From Geothermobacter hydrogeniphilus (GTDB taxonomy: Bacteria > Desulfobacterota > Desulfuromonadia > Desulfuromonadales > Geothermobacteraceae): DNA of 62,140 nt. Position 1 is the stretch's first letter. The number at the start of each line of letters is the position of its first letter. The stretch spans positions 1 through 62,140 of the forward strand of contig NZ_PPFX01000025.1 in assembly GCF_002898515.1 (NCBI RefSeq), read 5' to 3'. Made by a program: the position numbers and the translations under genes. Shown one piece after another: positions 23,824-32,906 of this stretch. The notes under the pieces were generated by a model that saw only the letters and a program-made list of their open reading frames with translations, was not told the DNA's origin and did no database searches.

Positions 23824-25815
23824 TCAGGCCGCCGCGCCTTCGTTACGATGATGGGGACAGGCGAAATGTTCGCCGGAAATATAGCCATGCACCGGACAGA
23901 TGGTGAAGGTCGGGCTGATGGTGAAATAGGGCAGGTGAAAATTCTCGGCAATTCGCCTGACCAGCAGACGGGCCGATCGCCAGTCTTCAAGCCGTTCACC
24001 GAGGAAACCATGAAAAACGGTTCCGCCGGTATACAGGGTCTGCAGGTCATCCTGATGTTTGAGCGCCCAGAAAATATCCTCGGTACAGCCAACCGGCAAC
24101 TGGCTCGAATTGGTGTAATAGGGCTGTTCTTCACCGGCGGCCAGGATATCCGGGTAACGTTCACGGTCGAGGCGGGCCAGCCGGTAGCTGGTCCCCTCGG
24201 CGGGGGTGGCCTCCAGGTTGTAGAGATGGCCGGTTTCCTCCTGATAGCTCTCCAGCTGCTGGCGCATGAACTTGAGAGTTCCCTCGGCAAAGGACTTGCC
24301 CTCCTCGCTGTCAATACTGCAACCGAGCAGGTTCAGGGCCGCCTCATTCATGCCGAGCAGACCGACTGTGGAGAAATGGTTGTCCCAGAAGCGCCCCGAA
24401 CGCTCCTTGACCCCCGAGAGGTAGAAACGGCTGTAGGGATAGAGGCCCTCGGCGGTAAACCGCTCCAACTGCTTACGCTTGATCTCCAGCGATTCGAAGG
24501 CGAAGCGCATCAGTTCCGAGATGCGGGCGTAAAAGCTGGTCATGCTGTCGGCCAGGTAGGCGGCACGCGGCAGGTTGACGGTGACCACGCCGATCGATCC
24601 GGTGAGCGGATTGGAACCGAACAACCCGCCGCCACGACGACGCAATTCACGATTGTCGAGACGCAGCCGACAACACATGGAACGGGCATCCTCCGGATCC
24701 ATATCGGAGTTGATAAAATTGGAAAAATAGGGGATTCCGTACTTGGCGGTCATCTCCCAGACCGGCTTGAGCCGCTCACTGTCCCAGTCGATATCGCGGG
24801 TAATGTTGTAGGTCGGAATCGGAAAGGAGAAGATCCTGCCGGAGCTGTCGCCTTCCATCATCACCTCGCAGAAGGCACGGTTGAAGAGATCCATCTCGAC
24901 CTGGAACTCGCCGTAGGTCGCCTCCTGGATTTCACCACCGATCACAACGCCTTCGGCACCGAGCCCGGAGGGTGGTACCAGGTCCATGGTGATGTTGGTG
25001 AACGGCGTCTGGAAGCCGACCCGGGTCGGCACGTTCATATTGAAAATGAACTCCTGCATCGCCTGCTTCACCTCGGCGTAGGTAAGCCCGTCGTAGCGGA
25101 TGAAGGGCGCCAGCAGGGTGTCGAAGCTGGCAAAGGCCTGGGCCCCCGCCGCTTCGCCCTGAAGGGTGTAGAAAAAGTTGACGGCCTGACCGAGAGCGGT
25201 GCGAAAATGCCGGGCCGGACCGCTCTGAACCTTGCCGTAGGCCCCGGTGAACCCCTTGAGCAGCAGATCCTTAAGATCCCAGCCACAACAGTAGACCGAC
25301 AGCATGCCGAGATCGTGGATGTGAAAATCGCCGTTGCGATGAGCGTCGGCGATGTACCCCGGATAGATCTTGCTCAGCCAGTAATTACTGGTGATGTTGG
25401 CGGCGATGTGGTTATTCAGCCCCTGCAGGGAATACCCCATGTTGGCGTTTTCGTTAACCCGCCAGTCCTCCTGAGTGAGATAGGAATCAACCGACTCGGC
25501 GGCCTCCTGCATGAACTGCTGGGTGCGACGCAGCGAGGCGTGCTGCTGCCGGTACAGAATATAGGCCTTGGCAACCCGGGCGTGGCCATTTTCGATCAGG
25601 CATTTTTCAACCAGGTCCTGAACATTCTCCACGGTCGGAACCCGACCGTCCTTGTAGATGATTTCAAGAATCCCGGAAACCTGGGCGGTAATCTGTTTCG
25701 GCTTTTCGAGGTCACTTCCCCCGACCGCCTGCACTGCCTTGCGGATCGCCTCGATAATTTTGTCGGGTTCGAAAGCGGCCAACCGGCCATCACGTTTGCG
25801 AATGAATTCCAGCAT
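23824..25815 (-). CDS. nrdD: Anaerobic (class III) ribonucleoside-triphosphate reductase, large part
   Basis: The protein has 663 residues. ATG 25815 is preferred, with GGAGGGAGG upstream. It reduces ribonucleotides to deoxyribonucleotides without oxygen. An ATP-cone domain (about 1-90, LEFIRKRDGRLAAFEPDKI) is followed by the ten-stranded barrel region with an MCCRLRLDN block near 378, and a C-terminal zinc segment CPVHGYISGEHFACPHH. The chain then ends; the usual second Cys pair and glycyl-radical loop are missing and are supplied by the 47-residue ORF downstream. Two NrdR-box-like sites lie 84-131 bp upstream. Confidence 0.93.
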   Translation of the reverse strand: MLEFIRKRDGRLAAFEPDKIIEAIRKAVQAVGGSDLEKPKQITAQVSGILEIIYKDGRVPTVENVQDLVEKCLIENGHARVAKAYILYRQQHASLRRTQQFMQEAAESVDSYLTQEDWRVNENANMGYSLQGLNNHIAANITSNYWLSKIYPGYIADAHRNGDFHIHDLGMLSVYCCGWDLKDLLLKGFTGAYGKVQSGPARHFRTALGQAVNFFYTLQGEAAGAQAFASFDTLLAPFIRYDGLTYAEVKQAMQEFIFNMNVPTRVGFQTPFTNITMDLVPPSGLGAEGVVIGGEIQEATYGEFQVEMDLFNRAFCEVMMEGDSSGRIFSFPIPTYNITRDIDWDSERLKPVWEMTAKYGIPYFSNFINSDMDPEDARSMCCRLRLDNRELRRRGGGLFGSNPLTGSIGVVTVNLPRAAYLADSMTSFYARISELMRFAFESLEIKRKQLERFTAEGLYPYSRFYLSGVKERSGRFWDNHFSTVGLLGMNEAALNLLGCSIDSEEGKSFAEGTLKFMRQQLESYQEETGHLYNLEATPAEGTSYRLARLDRERYPDILAAGEEQPYYTNSSQLPVGCTEDIFWALKHQDDLQTLYTGGTVFHGFLGERLEDWRSARLLVRRIAENFHLPYFTISPTFTICPVHGYISGEHFACPHHRNEGAAA

Positions 25816-25898
25816 GGGGCCCTCCCTCCAGCAAAACAGCATCAACAGACGGAAACGGTTTCAATCTAGCACAAGGGGTGGGGGAGTCAAGGGGAAAA

Positions 25899-25914
25899 AC
25901 ACTACATCTTGGGA
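25899..25914 (-). promoter_or_regulatory. NrdR-box-like site 1
   Basis: ACACTACATCTTGGGA (plus strand) matches 12 of 16 positions of the NrdR box. It is paired with a second box whose start is 32 bp away, about three helical turns, the typical arrangement for NrdR repression. It is upstream of nrdD. Confidence 0.6.
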
Positions 25915-25930
25915 TTTTCCCTGCACCATC

Positions 25931-25946
25931 ACCCAACATCTTGTGG
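25931..25946 (-). promoter_or_regulatory. NrdR-box-like site 2
   Basis: ACCCAACATCTTGTGG (plus strand) shares the ACATCTTG core with site 1 and is separated from it by 16 bp. NrdR would couple expression of the reductase unit to the nucleotide pool. The gene for NrdR itself is not in this window. Confidence 0.6.
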
Positions 25947-26131
25947 ATGAAGCGTGGGAAACCTGTGGATAAAAAGGGGACAGCAACGGCTAAGAAGGCA
26001 AGATCCTTGACCCTTCCAGGAGGCTGTGACAAAGTATCCGGGCGATGTTGACCGGCCGACGTCTCCCGATGTGATCCTCATCGACCGCGCTCAACGCCGT
26101 TTACAATCAGGTACGTACCGGAGGAGCGAAC

Positions 26132-26551
26132 ATGACCGACCTGACCCGCTTCGGCATCTCTATCGACCAGGAACTGCTGAGCCGTTTTGACCGGATGATC
26201 GGGGACAAGGGCTATGCGAACCGATCCGAGGCCATACGGGACCTGATCCGGGCCGCCCTGGTTGAACAGGAATGGCGCCAGGATGACAGCGAAACCGTCG
26301 GCACCGTCACCCTGGTCTACGATCACCATACCCGCGACCTGGCGGACAAACTGACCGACCACCAGCACTCGCACCATGATGCCATCGTCTCGGCGCTGCA
26401 TGTTCACCTCGACGCCCACCATTGTCTGGAAGTGGTTGTCGTCCGGGGGGCCAGCCGCAAAGTGAAACGACTGGCTGATGAACTGATCGGAACCAAGGGG
26501 GTCAAGCACGGCAAACTGACCATGACGACAACAGGGGCCAGTCTCTTCTGA
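26132..26551 (+). CDS. nikR: Nickel-responsive regulator, NikR family
   Basis: The protein has 139 residues. An N-terminal ribbon-helix-helix (about 1-45, [16 protein letters not shown] then [12 protein letters not shown]) is joined to an ACT-like metal-sensing domain. The nickel ligands of the family are visible: His at about 79, then H90, H92 and C98 in [10 protein letters not shown]. It is expected to repress nickel uptake when nickel is plentiful. No nickel transporter or hydrogenase gene is adjacent, so it probably acts in trans. It is divergent from nrdD. Confidence 0.95.
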   Translation: MTDLTRFGISIDQELLSRFDRMIGDKGYANRSEAIRDLIRAALVEQEWRQDDSETVGTVTLVYDHHTRDLADKLTDHQHSHHDAIVSALHVHLDAHHCLEVVVVRGASRKVKRLADELIGTKGVKHGKLTMTTTGASLF

Positions 26552-26657
26552 CCCCCGGGGTCGATCCACGGACCGGGTCACCAATCTCCGACATTCGTCA
26601 AACCGAAACCTGGACCAGCCGAATTCGTGACCCCGTTACCGGAATGCACGGGATGAT

Positions 26658-29216
26658 TCAGGCGTCCTTCCGGCTGTAAACCGGCAGATCAATCAGCACC
26701 CGGGTATATTCCCCCTCTTTGCTTTCAAAATCGATGCGTCCGCCATGCTCACGGATGATGCCGTGGGAGATGGAAAGGCCGAGACCGGTCCCCTCCCCGG
26801 CCGGCTTGGTGGTAAAGAACGGATTGAGAATCCGCTCGACGAGCGGCTCAGGGATGCCGACACCATGGTCCCATACCATGATCCTGACCATGCCGGAATC
26901 ATGTTCAAGCGCCGATATTTCCAACCGTTTTTCTTCATGGTGCCCGTCATACCGACTGTTGAGAGCATGACGGGCATTGCTGAGCAGATTGATCAGGACC
27001 TGTTCCAGCTGCTGATAACGACCGGCGACCGGCGGCAGGTCCGGGGGAAGCCGCACGTCAACCTCGATACCATCCTTGCGCAACAGGGTTTTCATCAGCG
27101 TAAGAGCATCATTGACCATCTCGTGCAGCGGGACAGGCATGATCTCCTCTTTCTTGCTGCGGGAGAAGTTGAGCAGACTGCTGACAATCGCCGCGATCCG
27201 ATTCCCTTCCTTGATGATCCGGTTCGGCAGGTCCGGAGAATCGCCGCCACGCTCGGCATGGTTGGCAAGGATCTGCGCGTAGTTGATGATGCCGTTGATC
27301 GGGTTGTTGATCTCGTGGGCGACCCCGGCCGCCAATTCACCGATGGCGACCAATTGTCCGGTTCGAATCGTCTCCCGCTGCGCGCGTAATTTTTCCGTGA
27401 CATCCTGAGCCAGTTCGATGACCCGTATGACGGCACCCTGGTCATTGACAACCGGAAAAGCCCGCACTTCCAGAAGTCGCCCTTCGGCCCGCTCCCACTG
27501 CCCCATTTCCAGCTGACCGCTGGCCAGCGCCCTGGCCACCGCGCAATCACCACAGGACTGCCGGCGATCATACAGGACCTGGTGACAACATTGCCCGACC
27601 AGGTCCTGTTCAGAACAGCGCAGCAGTTCCGCGGCTCCGCGATTGGCCCACAGAATCCGCATTTGTTCATCGTAAAGCACCAGGCTGTCAGGTATCCCGT
27701 CAAACAGTGTCCGGAGTTGCTGCGCCAGCAACCGATGCTCTTTTTCACTTTGTCGCAGAGCCTGTTCGGCTTCACGGCGTTCTCGAATATCCCGTGCCAC
27801 GGCCAGGGCGGTTGCTTTTCCCTCACGATCAAAAAAACGTACGTTGAGTTCCACCGGCAGTCGTTCACCAGTGCGGGTGATCAGATCTGTTTCGAACAAC
27901 ACATGCCCCTGCCGCCGTCCGCGAGAGACCACCTCATCCGCCTGTTCCGAGGCTTCCGCAAAAACATTCAGCACCTGCCGCGGCCGCATGGTCAGCAACT
28001 CGGTCCGGAGAAAACCAAGAGCTTCGCAGGCGATGTCATTGACCTCGACGAACCGCCCCGGCGTCCCGTCCTCCTCCAGTTCAAAAACCAACACCGCATC
28101 ATTGCCGCAATTGAACAGCCGCAGGTAATGTTCCCGGCTCTCAAGCAGCTCATTCTCCCGCAGGTTGATTTCGGCCGCCATGCCCCGAAAACTGGCGGCC
28201 AGTTCTTCTGTCTCCTGGTGCAGTTGCGGTGCTATGCCGACCTGGTAATCGCCGATGGCAATATCCTGAGCTTCACGCGCCAGGGTCCGCAATGGCTGTA
28301 CCAGCCGGTTACTGAACGCCAGCGCGACCCCCAATGCCAATCCCAGCGCCAGAAGACAACCGATGAAAAAGGAATTCCGGACCTGAAAACTGGCGGCGTA
28401 GGCGACATCCACATCCTGGGAAACCAGGACCAGCCAGCCGGTGGTCGGGATACTGACGACGGTACCGACCAGGTCGCGCCCCTGCCAGGTGAAGGGAAAA
28501 GTACCCTGATGCCCGGCCAGCCCCTCTCGAACCGGTTTCAGCCGGCTGAGATTGGCACGCCGGCCCTCCGGCATCAGGCGGGAGTGCAGAATCAGGGTCC
28601 CGGTGTGATCGAGGATGGTAAAACTGAGGCTGGACTCAGCACGCTCACGGTTGCTGAGCTGACCTAGATAAGCGATATTCAGGTTTCCAACCAGCAGCCG
28701 ATTGCCGAAAGGATAAACCAGGCACAGGTACTGGTGATTTCCCGGAGGAGAAAGAAGAGCGTCCGACCAGAGAACCTGCCCGGTTCGGCCGGCCCGACGA
28801 ACCGGTTCCATCTGCGACAAATCCATCCCGAGATAATCATTTCGTCGGTCTGCCAAACTGTCCGGCAGTCCCACATGCAACACTTTACCCGAGGGATCAA
28901 CAAGCAGAATCGCCTCGAAATAGCTGGCATTGCTGACCGCATTGTCGAGCAGACCATCGACCACCGTGCCCCTGGCCATATTGTAATCAAGCATGACCGA
29001 CGCCAGTTGGCGCAGGACCGTCTGCGGCTCGCGCAAGGTTTCCTCGACTTCCCTGGCCAGGGATGTCGCCAGCAGCAGGTTCTTGGCTTCAAGACTGTCA
29101 GTGATGGTATGAGTGACGGTACGAAAGGTCAGCAGGCCGATCAGGACCAACGGCAGCAGGGCAAGCAGCAGAAAACGCCAGAGAAGTGCGGTACGCAATG
29201 TCGGCTGTCGGGTCAT
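26658..29216 (-). CDS. Cache/HAMP/PAS sensor histidine kinase
   Basis: The protein has 852 residues. ATG 29216 is chosen because GGAG is 6 nt upstream and a TM segment follows at once (LLWRFLLLALLPLVLIGLL). A double-Cache-like periplasmic domain (about 40-285) is followed by TM2 (about 290-310), HAMP, two PAS domains (about 365-490 and 495-620), HisKA with VAHEINNP, and an ATPase domain with NLLSNARHAL, DHGVGI and GTGLGL. The second PAS has an unusual Cys cluster (GQCCHQV and SCGDCAV), a possible metal or redox site. No response regulator lies next to it, so it is an orphan kinase; the ligand is unknown. Confidence 0.92.
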   Translation of the reverse strand: MTRQPTLRTALLWRFLLLALLPLVLIGLLTFRTVTHTITDSLEAKNLLLATSLAREVEETLREPQTVLRQLASVMLDYNMARGTVVDGLLDNAVSNASYFEAILLVDPSGKVLHVGLPDSLADRRNDYLGMDLSQMEPVRRAGRTGQVLWSDALLSPPGNHQYLCLVYPFGNRLLVGNLNIAYLGQLSNRERAESSLSFTILDHTGTLILHSRLMPEGRRANLSRLKPVREGLAGHQGTFPFTWQGRDLVGTVVSIPTTGWLVLVSQDVDVAYAASFQVRNSFFIGCLLALGLALGVALAFSNRLVQPLRTLAREAQDIAIGDYQVGIAPQLHQETEELAASFRGMAAEINLRENELLESREHYLRLFNCGNDAVLVFELEEDGTPGRFVEVNDIACEALGFLRTELLTMRPRQVLNVFAEASEQADEVVSRGRRQGHVLFETDLITRTGERLPVELNVRFFDREGKATALAVARDIRERREAEQALRQSEKEHRLLAQQLRTLFDGIPDSLVLYDEQMRILWANRGAAELLRCSEQDLVGQCCHQVLYDRRQSCGDCAVARALASGQLEMGQWERAEGRLLEVRAFPVVNDQGAVIRVIELAQDVTEKLRAQRETIRTGQLVAIGELAAGVAHEINNPINGIINYAQILANHAERGGDSPDLPNRIIKEGNRIAAIVSSLLNFSRSKKEEIMPVPLHEMVNDALTLMKTLLRKDGIEVDVRLPPDLPPVAGRYQQLEQVLINLLSNARHALNSRYDGHHEEKRLEISALEHDSGMVRIMVWDHGVGIPEPLVERILNPFFTTKPAGEGTGLGLSISHGIIREHGGRIDFESKEGEYTRVLIDLPVYSRKDA

Positions 29217-29537
29217 GCAGAACTCCATAACAGCGGAATCGTGCGTCGTTTTCGCAAAGCGACTCCGACCAGGCACCGGTCATGTGACTGAAATGGGAAA
29301 GACAGGATGACCCTCGCCTGTGGACACATGAACCCGGGTCAGCCATCCCGTGGCGGATGGAGAAAGCAGACAAACACCTGCACTGGGCCGTCGGCAACCG
29401 AGACGACGGATCCGGGTCAATAATCAACGCCTGACCTTACATACCACAACTGGTAGCGAAATGACCATCCAAAGATAAGACAGTCCGGCCACCGTTTCGT
29501 ACGTCAAGTCAACATCGGCATGCATGCTGACGGGCAG
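29217..29537 (-). other. Intergenic stretch without recognised gene
   Basis: It lies between the kinase start and the mini-MshEN gene. Short open frames here overlap out of phase and lack ribosome sites. I see no convincing promoter match, repeat or RNA motif. Confidence 0.4.
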
Positions 29538-29789
29538 TCAGGACGCCTCGTCCTTGATCGAACGAAACAGCCGATTGAGAACTTCATCGATCTGCCCGGG
29601 TGTCATCCAGCCGCGATCGAAGAAGATCGCCCCGAGGATACGATGTTGGCGCCCGGAAAGGTTGTCATCAACCTGCTCACTGAGCGCCTCTTTAAGCTGC
29701 TGAGGTGTCACATAGCCCATTTCCACGGCCAGGTGACCGAAACGTGGACAATACTTGTCGCTCGGGTGTTCCTTGGGTCCAGTCATCAT
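29538..29789 (-). CDS. Mini-MshEN-like protein, possible c-di-GMP binder
   Basis: The protein has 83 residues. GGAG lies just upstream of two adjacent ATGs. It contains two tandem copies of the pattern G-x-L/I-x-x-x-x-G-[hydrophobic]-x-T-x-x-Q-[hydrophobic]: RFGHLAVEMGYVTPQQLKEA(L) at about 16-39 and ILGAIFFDRGWMTPGQIDEV at about 51-70. This is the repeat found at the N-terminus of MshE-type secretion ATPases, where it binds cyclic di-GMP. Here there is no ATPase attached. It lies 132 bp downstream of a diguanylate cyclase on the same strand. Role inferred, not shown; it could instead be a protein-docking module. Confidence 0.75.
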   Translation of the reverse strand: MMTGPKEHPSDKYCPRFGHLAVEMGYVTPQQLKEALSEQVDDNLSGRQHRILGAIFFDRGWMTPGQIDEVLNRLFRSIKDEAS

Positions 29790-29921
29790 TCGTCTCCAGG
29801 TGGCAAGATTCAGCCTGAACCATTCGCTGTTCAGACTTCAGGCAACAGCCTGCCTGCTTCCCTTTTCGGCGGAACAGACGATAAAATTTACCCGAATCAC
29901 CGGCTTCGTCATCGTTCAGAC

Positions 29922-31208
29922 TCACCCTTCCGACCGGGAATCCGGGTCAGCGTTCAAACCGGCCTGACACAACAGGTTGCGTCCTCCCTGCTTGGCCCGA
30001 TAAAGGGCGGCATCAGCGGCGGCAAACAGTTCATTGGCATTACGGGCCGTCTCGGGATAACTCGCCAGGCCGATACTGACGCTGATACGGATCTCCTCAT
30101 CCGGGTGGTCGACCTGGGCAATCGCATGTCCGGCAAAATAGCCGCGGATGCGTTCGCCGAAATCCCGGGCATCATCCATGTCCGTCTCCGACAGCAGCAC
30201 GGCGAATTCATCGCCGCCGATCCTGGCGGCATGGTCACTGGCCCGAATCAGCTCACCCAGTTTGCGGGCGACTTCCTGCAGCACGTAATCCCCCAGTTGG
30301 TGACCGAAGGTATCATTGATCTCCTTGAAACGGTCGATATCAATGAGCAACAGCGAAAAACAATGCCCATAGCGGTCAACCCGGCGGGTTTCGTCGTGAA
30401 ACAGGCGATAAAATTCCCGCACGTTATGCAGCCCGGTAAGAAAATCGACCGTCGACAGGCTGGCCAGTTCCTGATGATTTTGCTCCAGCTTACGGGCCAT
30501 CTGGTTGAAGGTCCGCGCCAGGTCACCCAATTCGTCCTGACTGAGTTCAGCAACCCGCGCCGACAGTTCACCATCACCAAACTGCCGCACTCCTGCCTCC
30601 AACTCCCGCACCGGCCCGAGCACCGCCCGGGAGAAGACCACACCAATCAAAACCGACAACCCGACTCCGAGCAGCAGGACGGCGCCCAGAAGAATATCCG
30701 CGGCCCAGCGGCTGTTGCGTTGCCGGGTATGCAGCAGGTTGATTTCATTCAACGCGATATTCCGCGCCTGCCCCAGCAACTGTTCGGCCAGGTGCAGCTG
30801 CTTGTCGATCTCCACCGTGCCGCCCGCTCCCTGGTTCCAGAGGTTGACGACCTGTCTCCAGGCATGCCGGGAACCGAGGACAGCGTTTTTTTCTTCCCGT
30901 TGAGAAAACGGGTTGCTGGAAATAATCTTGTCATAGGCCTGGTCGATTAATGGCGTCAGGCTTGCCACAGTCGCCCGCTCCCGATGAACCCGCTCCTGAC
31001 GCATCGCGTCTTCAACCTGGCGGAGACGTTCCTGAAGCTCGGACACGGGGCCGATTTCAGCAACAGACTCTTTCGCGAGACGGTCCAGGATTCCGGACAG
31101 GTGATCCATGGCGGAAAAACTGACACCGATCACCACCAGCAACGGCAGAAGCATCAGCCCCAGGCCGAAGACAAAACGGGTTTTCAGGCTGAACCGGGGT
31201 TTAGGCAC
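29922..31208 (-). CDS. Membrane diguanylate cyclase (GGDEF)
   Basis: The protein has 428 residues. TM1 covers about 12-32, a helical periplasmic domain (four-helix-bundle type) about 33-165, TM2 about 168-192, HAMP about 190-245 and a GGDEF domain about 270-420. The active-site motif is intact (RIGGDEFAVLL, about 328-338) and an RxxD inhibitory site (RASD) precedes it by five residues. It should therefore make cyclic di-GMP and be feedback-inhibited. There is no EAL domain. It is on the same strand as the mini-MshEN gene. Confidence 0.95.
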   Translation of the reverse strand: MPKPRFSLKTRFVFGLGLMLLPLLVVIGVSFSAMDHLSGILDRLAKESVAEIGPVSELQERLRQVEDAMRQERVHRERATVASLTPLIDQAYDKIISSNPFSQREEKNAVLGSRHAWRQVVNLWNQGAGGTVEIDKQLHLAEQLLGQARNIALNEINLLHTRQRNSRWAADILLGAVLLLGVGLSVLIGVVFSRAVLGPVRELEAGVRQFGDGELSARVAELSQDELGDLARTFNQMARKLEQNHQELASLSTVDFLTGLHNVREFYRLFHDETRRVDRYGHCFSLLLIDIDRFKEINDTFGHQLGDYVLQEVARKLGELIRASDHAARIGGDEFAVLLSETDMDDARDFGERIRGYFAGHAIAQVDHPDEEIRISVSIGLASYPETARNANELFAAADAALYRAKQGGRNLLCQAGLNADPDSRSEG

Positions 31209-31329
31209 GTGAGAATCAACCTTCCTCGGAAGAAATTCTTCATCATTCTACCATCCCGAACGAGGAAAAGCATGCCAACGGCCGGGGACAAGCAAATCAG
31301 GGATTGCAATCCAACGGATTGATTCAGGT

Positions 31330-31357
31330 AAAAGAAAGGGCGCGATCATTCGCGCCC
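31330..31357 (-). terminator. Rho-independent terminator after livF
   Basis: A perfect 8-bp stem GGGCGCGA / TCGCGCCC with a 4-nt loop is followed on the minus strand by TTTCTTTT. It lies 45 bp beyond the livF stop and closes the liv operon. Confidence 0.88.
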
Positions 31358-31402
31358 ACAGAATTCATCATTTAACCTTTGTCATCCCCGTATCCCGGCG
31401 GA

Positions 31403-32110
31403 TCAAATACCCAGATAAGCGGTTTTCACTTCTTCGTTGGCCAGCAGGTTGGCTGCACTGTCAGCCAGCGAGATGGCACCATTCTCCATCACGTAGCCGC
31501 GATCGGCGAGCTTCAACGCCTGGTTGGCGTTCTGCTCGACGAGGAAAATCGTGGTGTTGTTCTCCTTGTTGATCTTGCGGATGATGTCAAAAATCTGCTG
31601 GATAATGATCGGCGCCAGACCCAGGGAAGGCTCGTCAAGCAGCAGCAGCCGCGGCCGCGCCATCAGGGCCCGGGAAATCGCCAGCATCTGCTGTTCACCG
31701 CCGGAGAGGGTGCCTCCGAGCTGGCCGCGACGCTGGGCGAGAATCGGAAACAGGTCCATGACCATATTCAGATCCTGCTTGATCAGCAATTTGTTGGTGC
31801 GCAGGTAGGCCCCCATTTCGAGATTCTCAACCACCGTCATGTTGGGGAAAATCCGTCGCCCCTCCGGAACCTGGATGATCCCCATCTCGACCAGCTTGTC
31901 GCCGGAAACACCCCGGATTGACTTGCCCTGAAACTCGATCTCGCCACTGCGGGGCGGCACGATGCCGCTGAGGGACATCAGGGTGGTGGTCTTGCCGGCG
32001 CCGTTGGCACCGATCAGGGTGACGATCTCACCCTCGTGGACCTTCAGGCTGACCCCCTTCAGGGCCTGGATATTGCCGTAGAAGGTATTGATATTCTGAA
32101 CCTTAAGCAT
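31403..32110 (-). CDS. livF: Branched-chain amino acid ABC transporter ATPase
   Basis: The protein has 235 residues and starts at ATG 32110 (GGGAGG upstream), overlapping the livG end by 8 bp. Walker A is GANGAGKTT, the signature is LSGGEQQML, and Walker B is LLLLDEPSLGLAP. The last motif and the LivF-type N-terminus (LKVQNINTFYGNIQALKGVSL) distinguish it from LivG. It is the last gene of the operon, before a terminator. Confidence 0.96.
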   Translation of the reverse strand: MLKVQNINTFYGNIQALKGVSLKVHEGEIVTLIGANGAGKTTTLMSLSGIVPPRSGEIEFQGKSIRGVSGDKLVEMGIIQVPEGRRIFPNMTVVENLEMGAYLRTNKLLIKQDLNMVMDLFPILAQRRGQLGGTLSGGEQQMLAISRALMARPRLLLLDEPSLGLAPIIIQQIFDIIRKINKENNTTIFLVEQNANQALKLADRGYVMENGAISLADSAANLLANEEVKTAYLGI

Positions 32111-32906
32111 CGTCACCTCCCTCTCCGAGGTAGGCCTCGATGACCTTCGGATTGCTGCGGATCTCCTGGGGAGATCCCTTGGCGATCTTCTTGCCATACT
32201 CCATGACGTAGATCCGATCAGAGATATTCATCACCAGTTTCATGTCGTGTTCGATCAACAGGATGGAAATCTCTTCATCTTTGCTGATCTTGACGATCAG
32301 TTCGTCAAGTTCCCTGGTTTCCTGCGGGTTCATGCCCGCGGCCGGTTCGTCAAGCAGCAACAGGAACGGGTCGGTCGCCATCGCCCGGGCGATCTCCAGT
32401 CTTCGCTGAGCACCGTAGGGAAGGTTCTTGGCGAATTCGTCGGCGAACTCGACCAGACCGACCTTCTCCAGCAGTTCATAACTGCGATCGATCGTCTCCC
32501 GCTCCTGGCGCTTGGTCGCGGGGCCCCGCAAAATGGCGCCGACGATACTGGTGGTGGTCCGGCAATGACGACCGATCATGACATTCTCCAGCACCGTCAT
32601 GTTCTGGAACAGACGAATGTTCTGGAAGGTCCGCGCCATACCGATACCAGTCACCCGGTTCGGCTTGTAGCCGTTGATCTTCTGCTTCTTCCGCCCCGGA
32701 GGGTTGACCAGGATTTCACCACGCGTCGGTTTGTAGATCCCGGTGACACAATTGAAGAAAGTGGTTTTGCCGGCACCGTTGGGACCGATCAGGGCGACGA
32801 TCTCTCCGGCGGCGACCTCAAGGGTGACGCTGTCGACGGCCCGCAGCCCGCCGAAATCCATTGTCAATTCGCGAACTTCAAGAAGTTTTTCAGCAGTTTC
32901 AGCCAT
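32103..32906 (-). CDS. livG: Branched-chain amino acid ABC transporter ATPase
   Basis: The protein has 267 residues. ATG 32906 has GGAGGA upstream and overlaps the livM end by 8 bp. Walker A is GPNGAGKTT. The signature segment is the LivG-type degenerate form (YGAQRRLEIARAMA), and Walker B is LLLLDEPAAGMNPQET. It pairs with LivF on the LivHM permease. Confidence 0.96.
   Translation of the reverse strand: MAETAEKLLEVRELTMDFGGLRAVDSVTLEVAAGEIVALIGPNGAGKTTFFNCVTGIYKPTRGEILVNPPGRKKQKINGYKPNRVTGIGMARTFQNIRLFQNMTVLENVMIGRHCRTTTSIVGAILRGPATKRQERETIDRSYELLEKVGLVEFADEFAKNLPYGAQRRLEIARAMATDPFLLLLDEPAAGMNPQETRELDELIVKISKDEEISILLIEHDMKLVMNISDRIYVMEYGKKIAKGSPQEIRSNPKVIEAYLGEGGDDA

Noticed and set aside
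23797-25869. 690-codon plus-strand frame opposite nrdD
   Set aside because: Antisense to a clearly conserved enzyme; no ribosome site and no recognisable domain.
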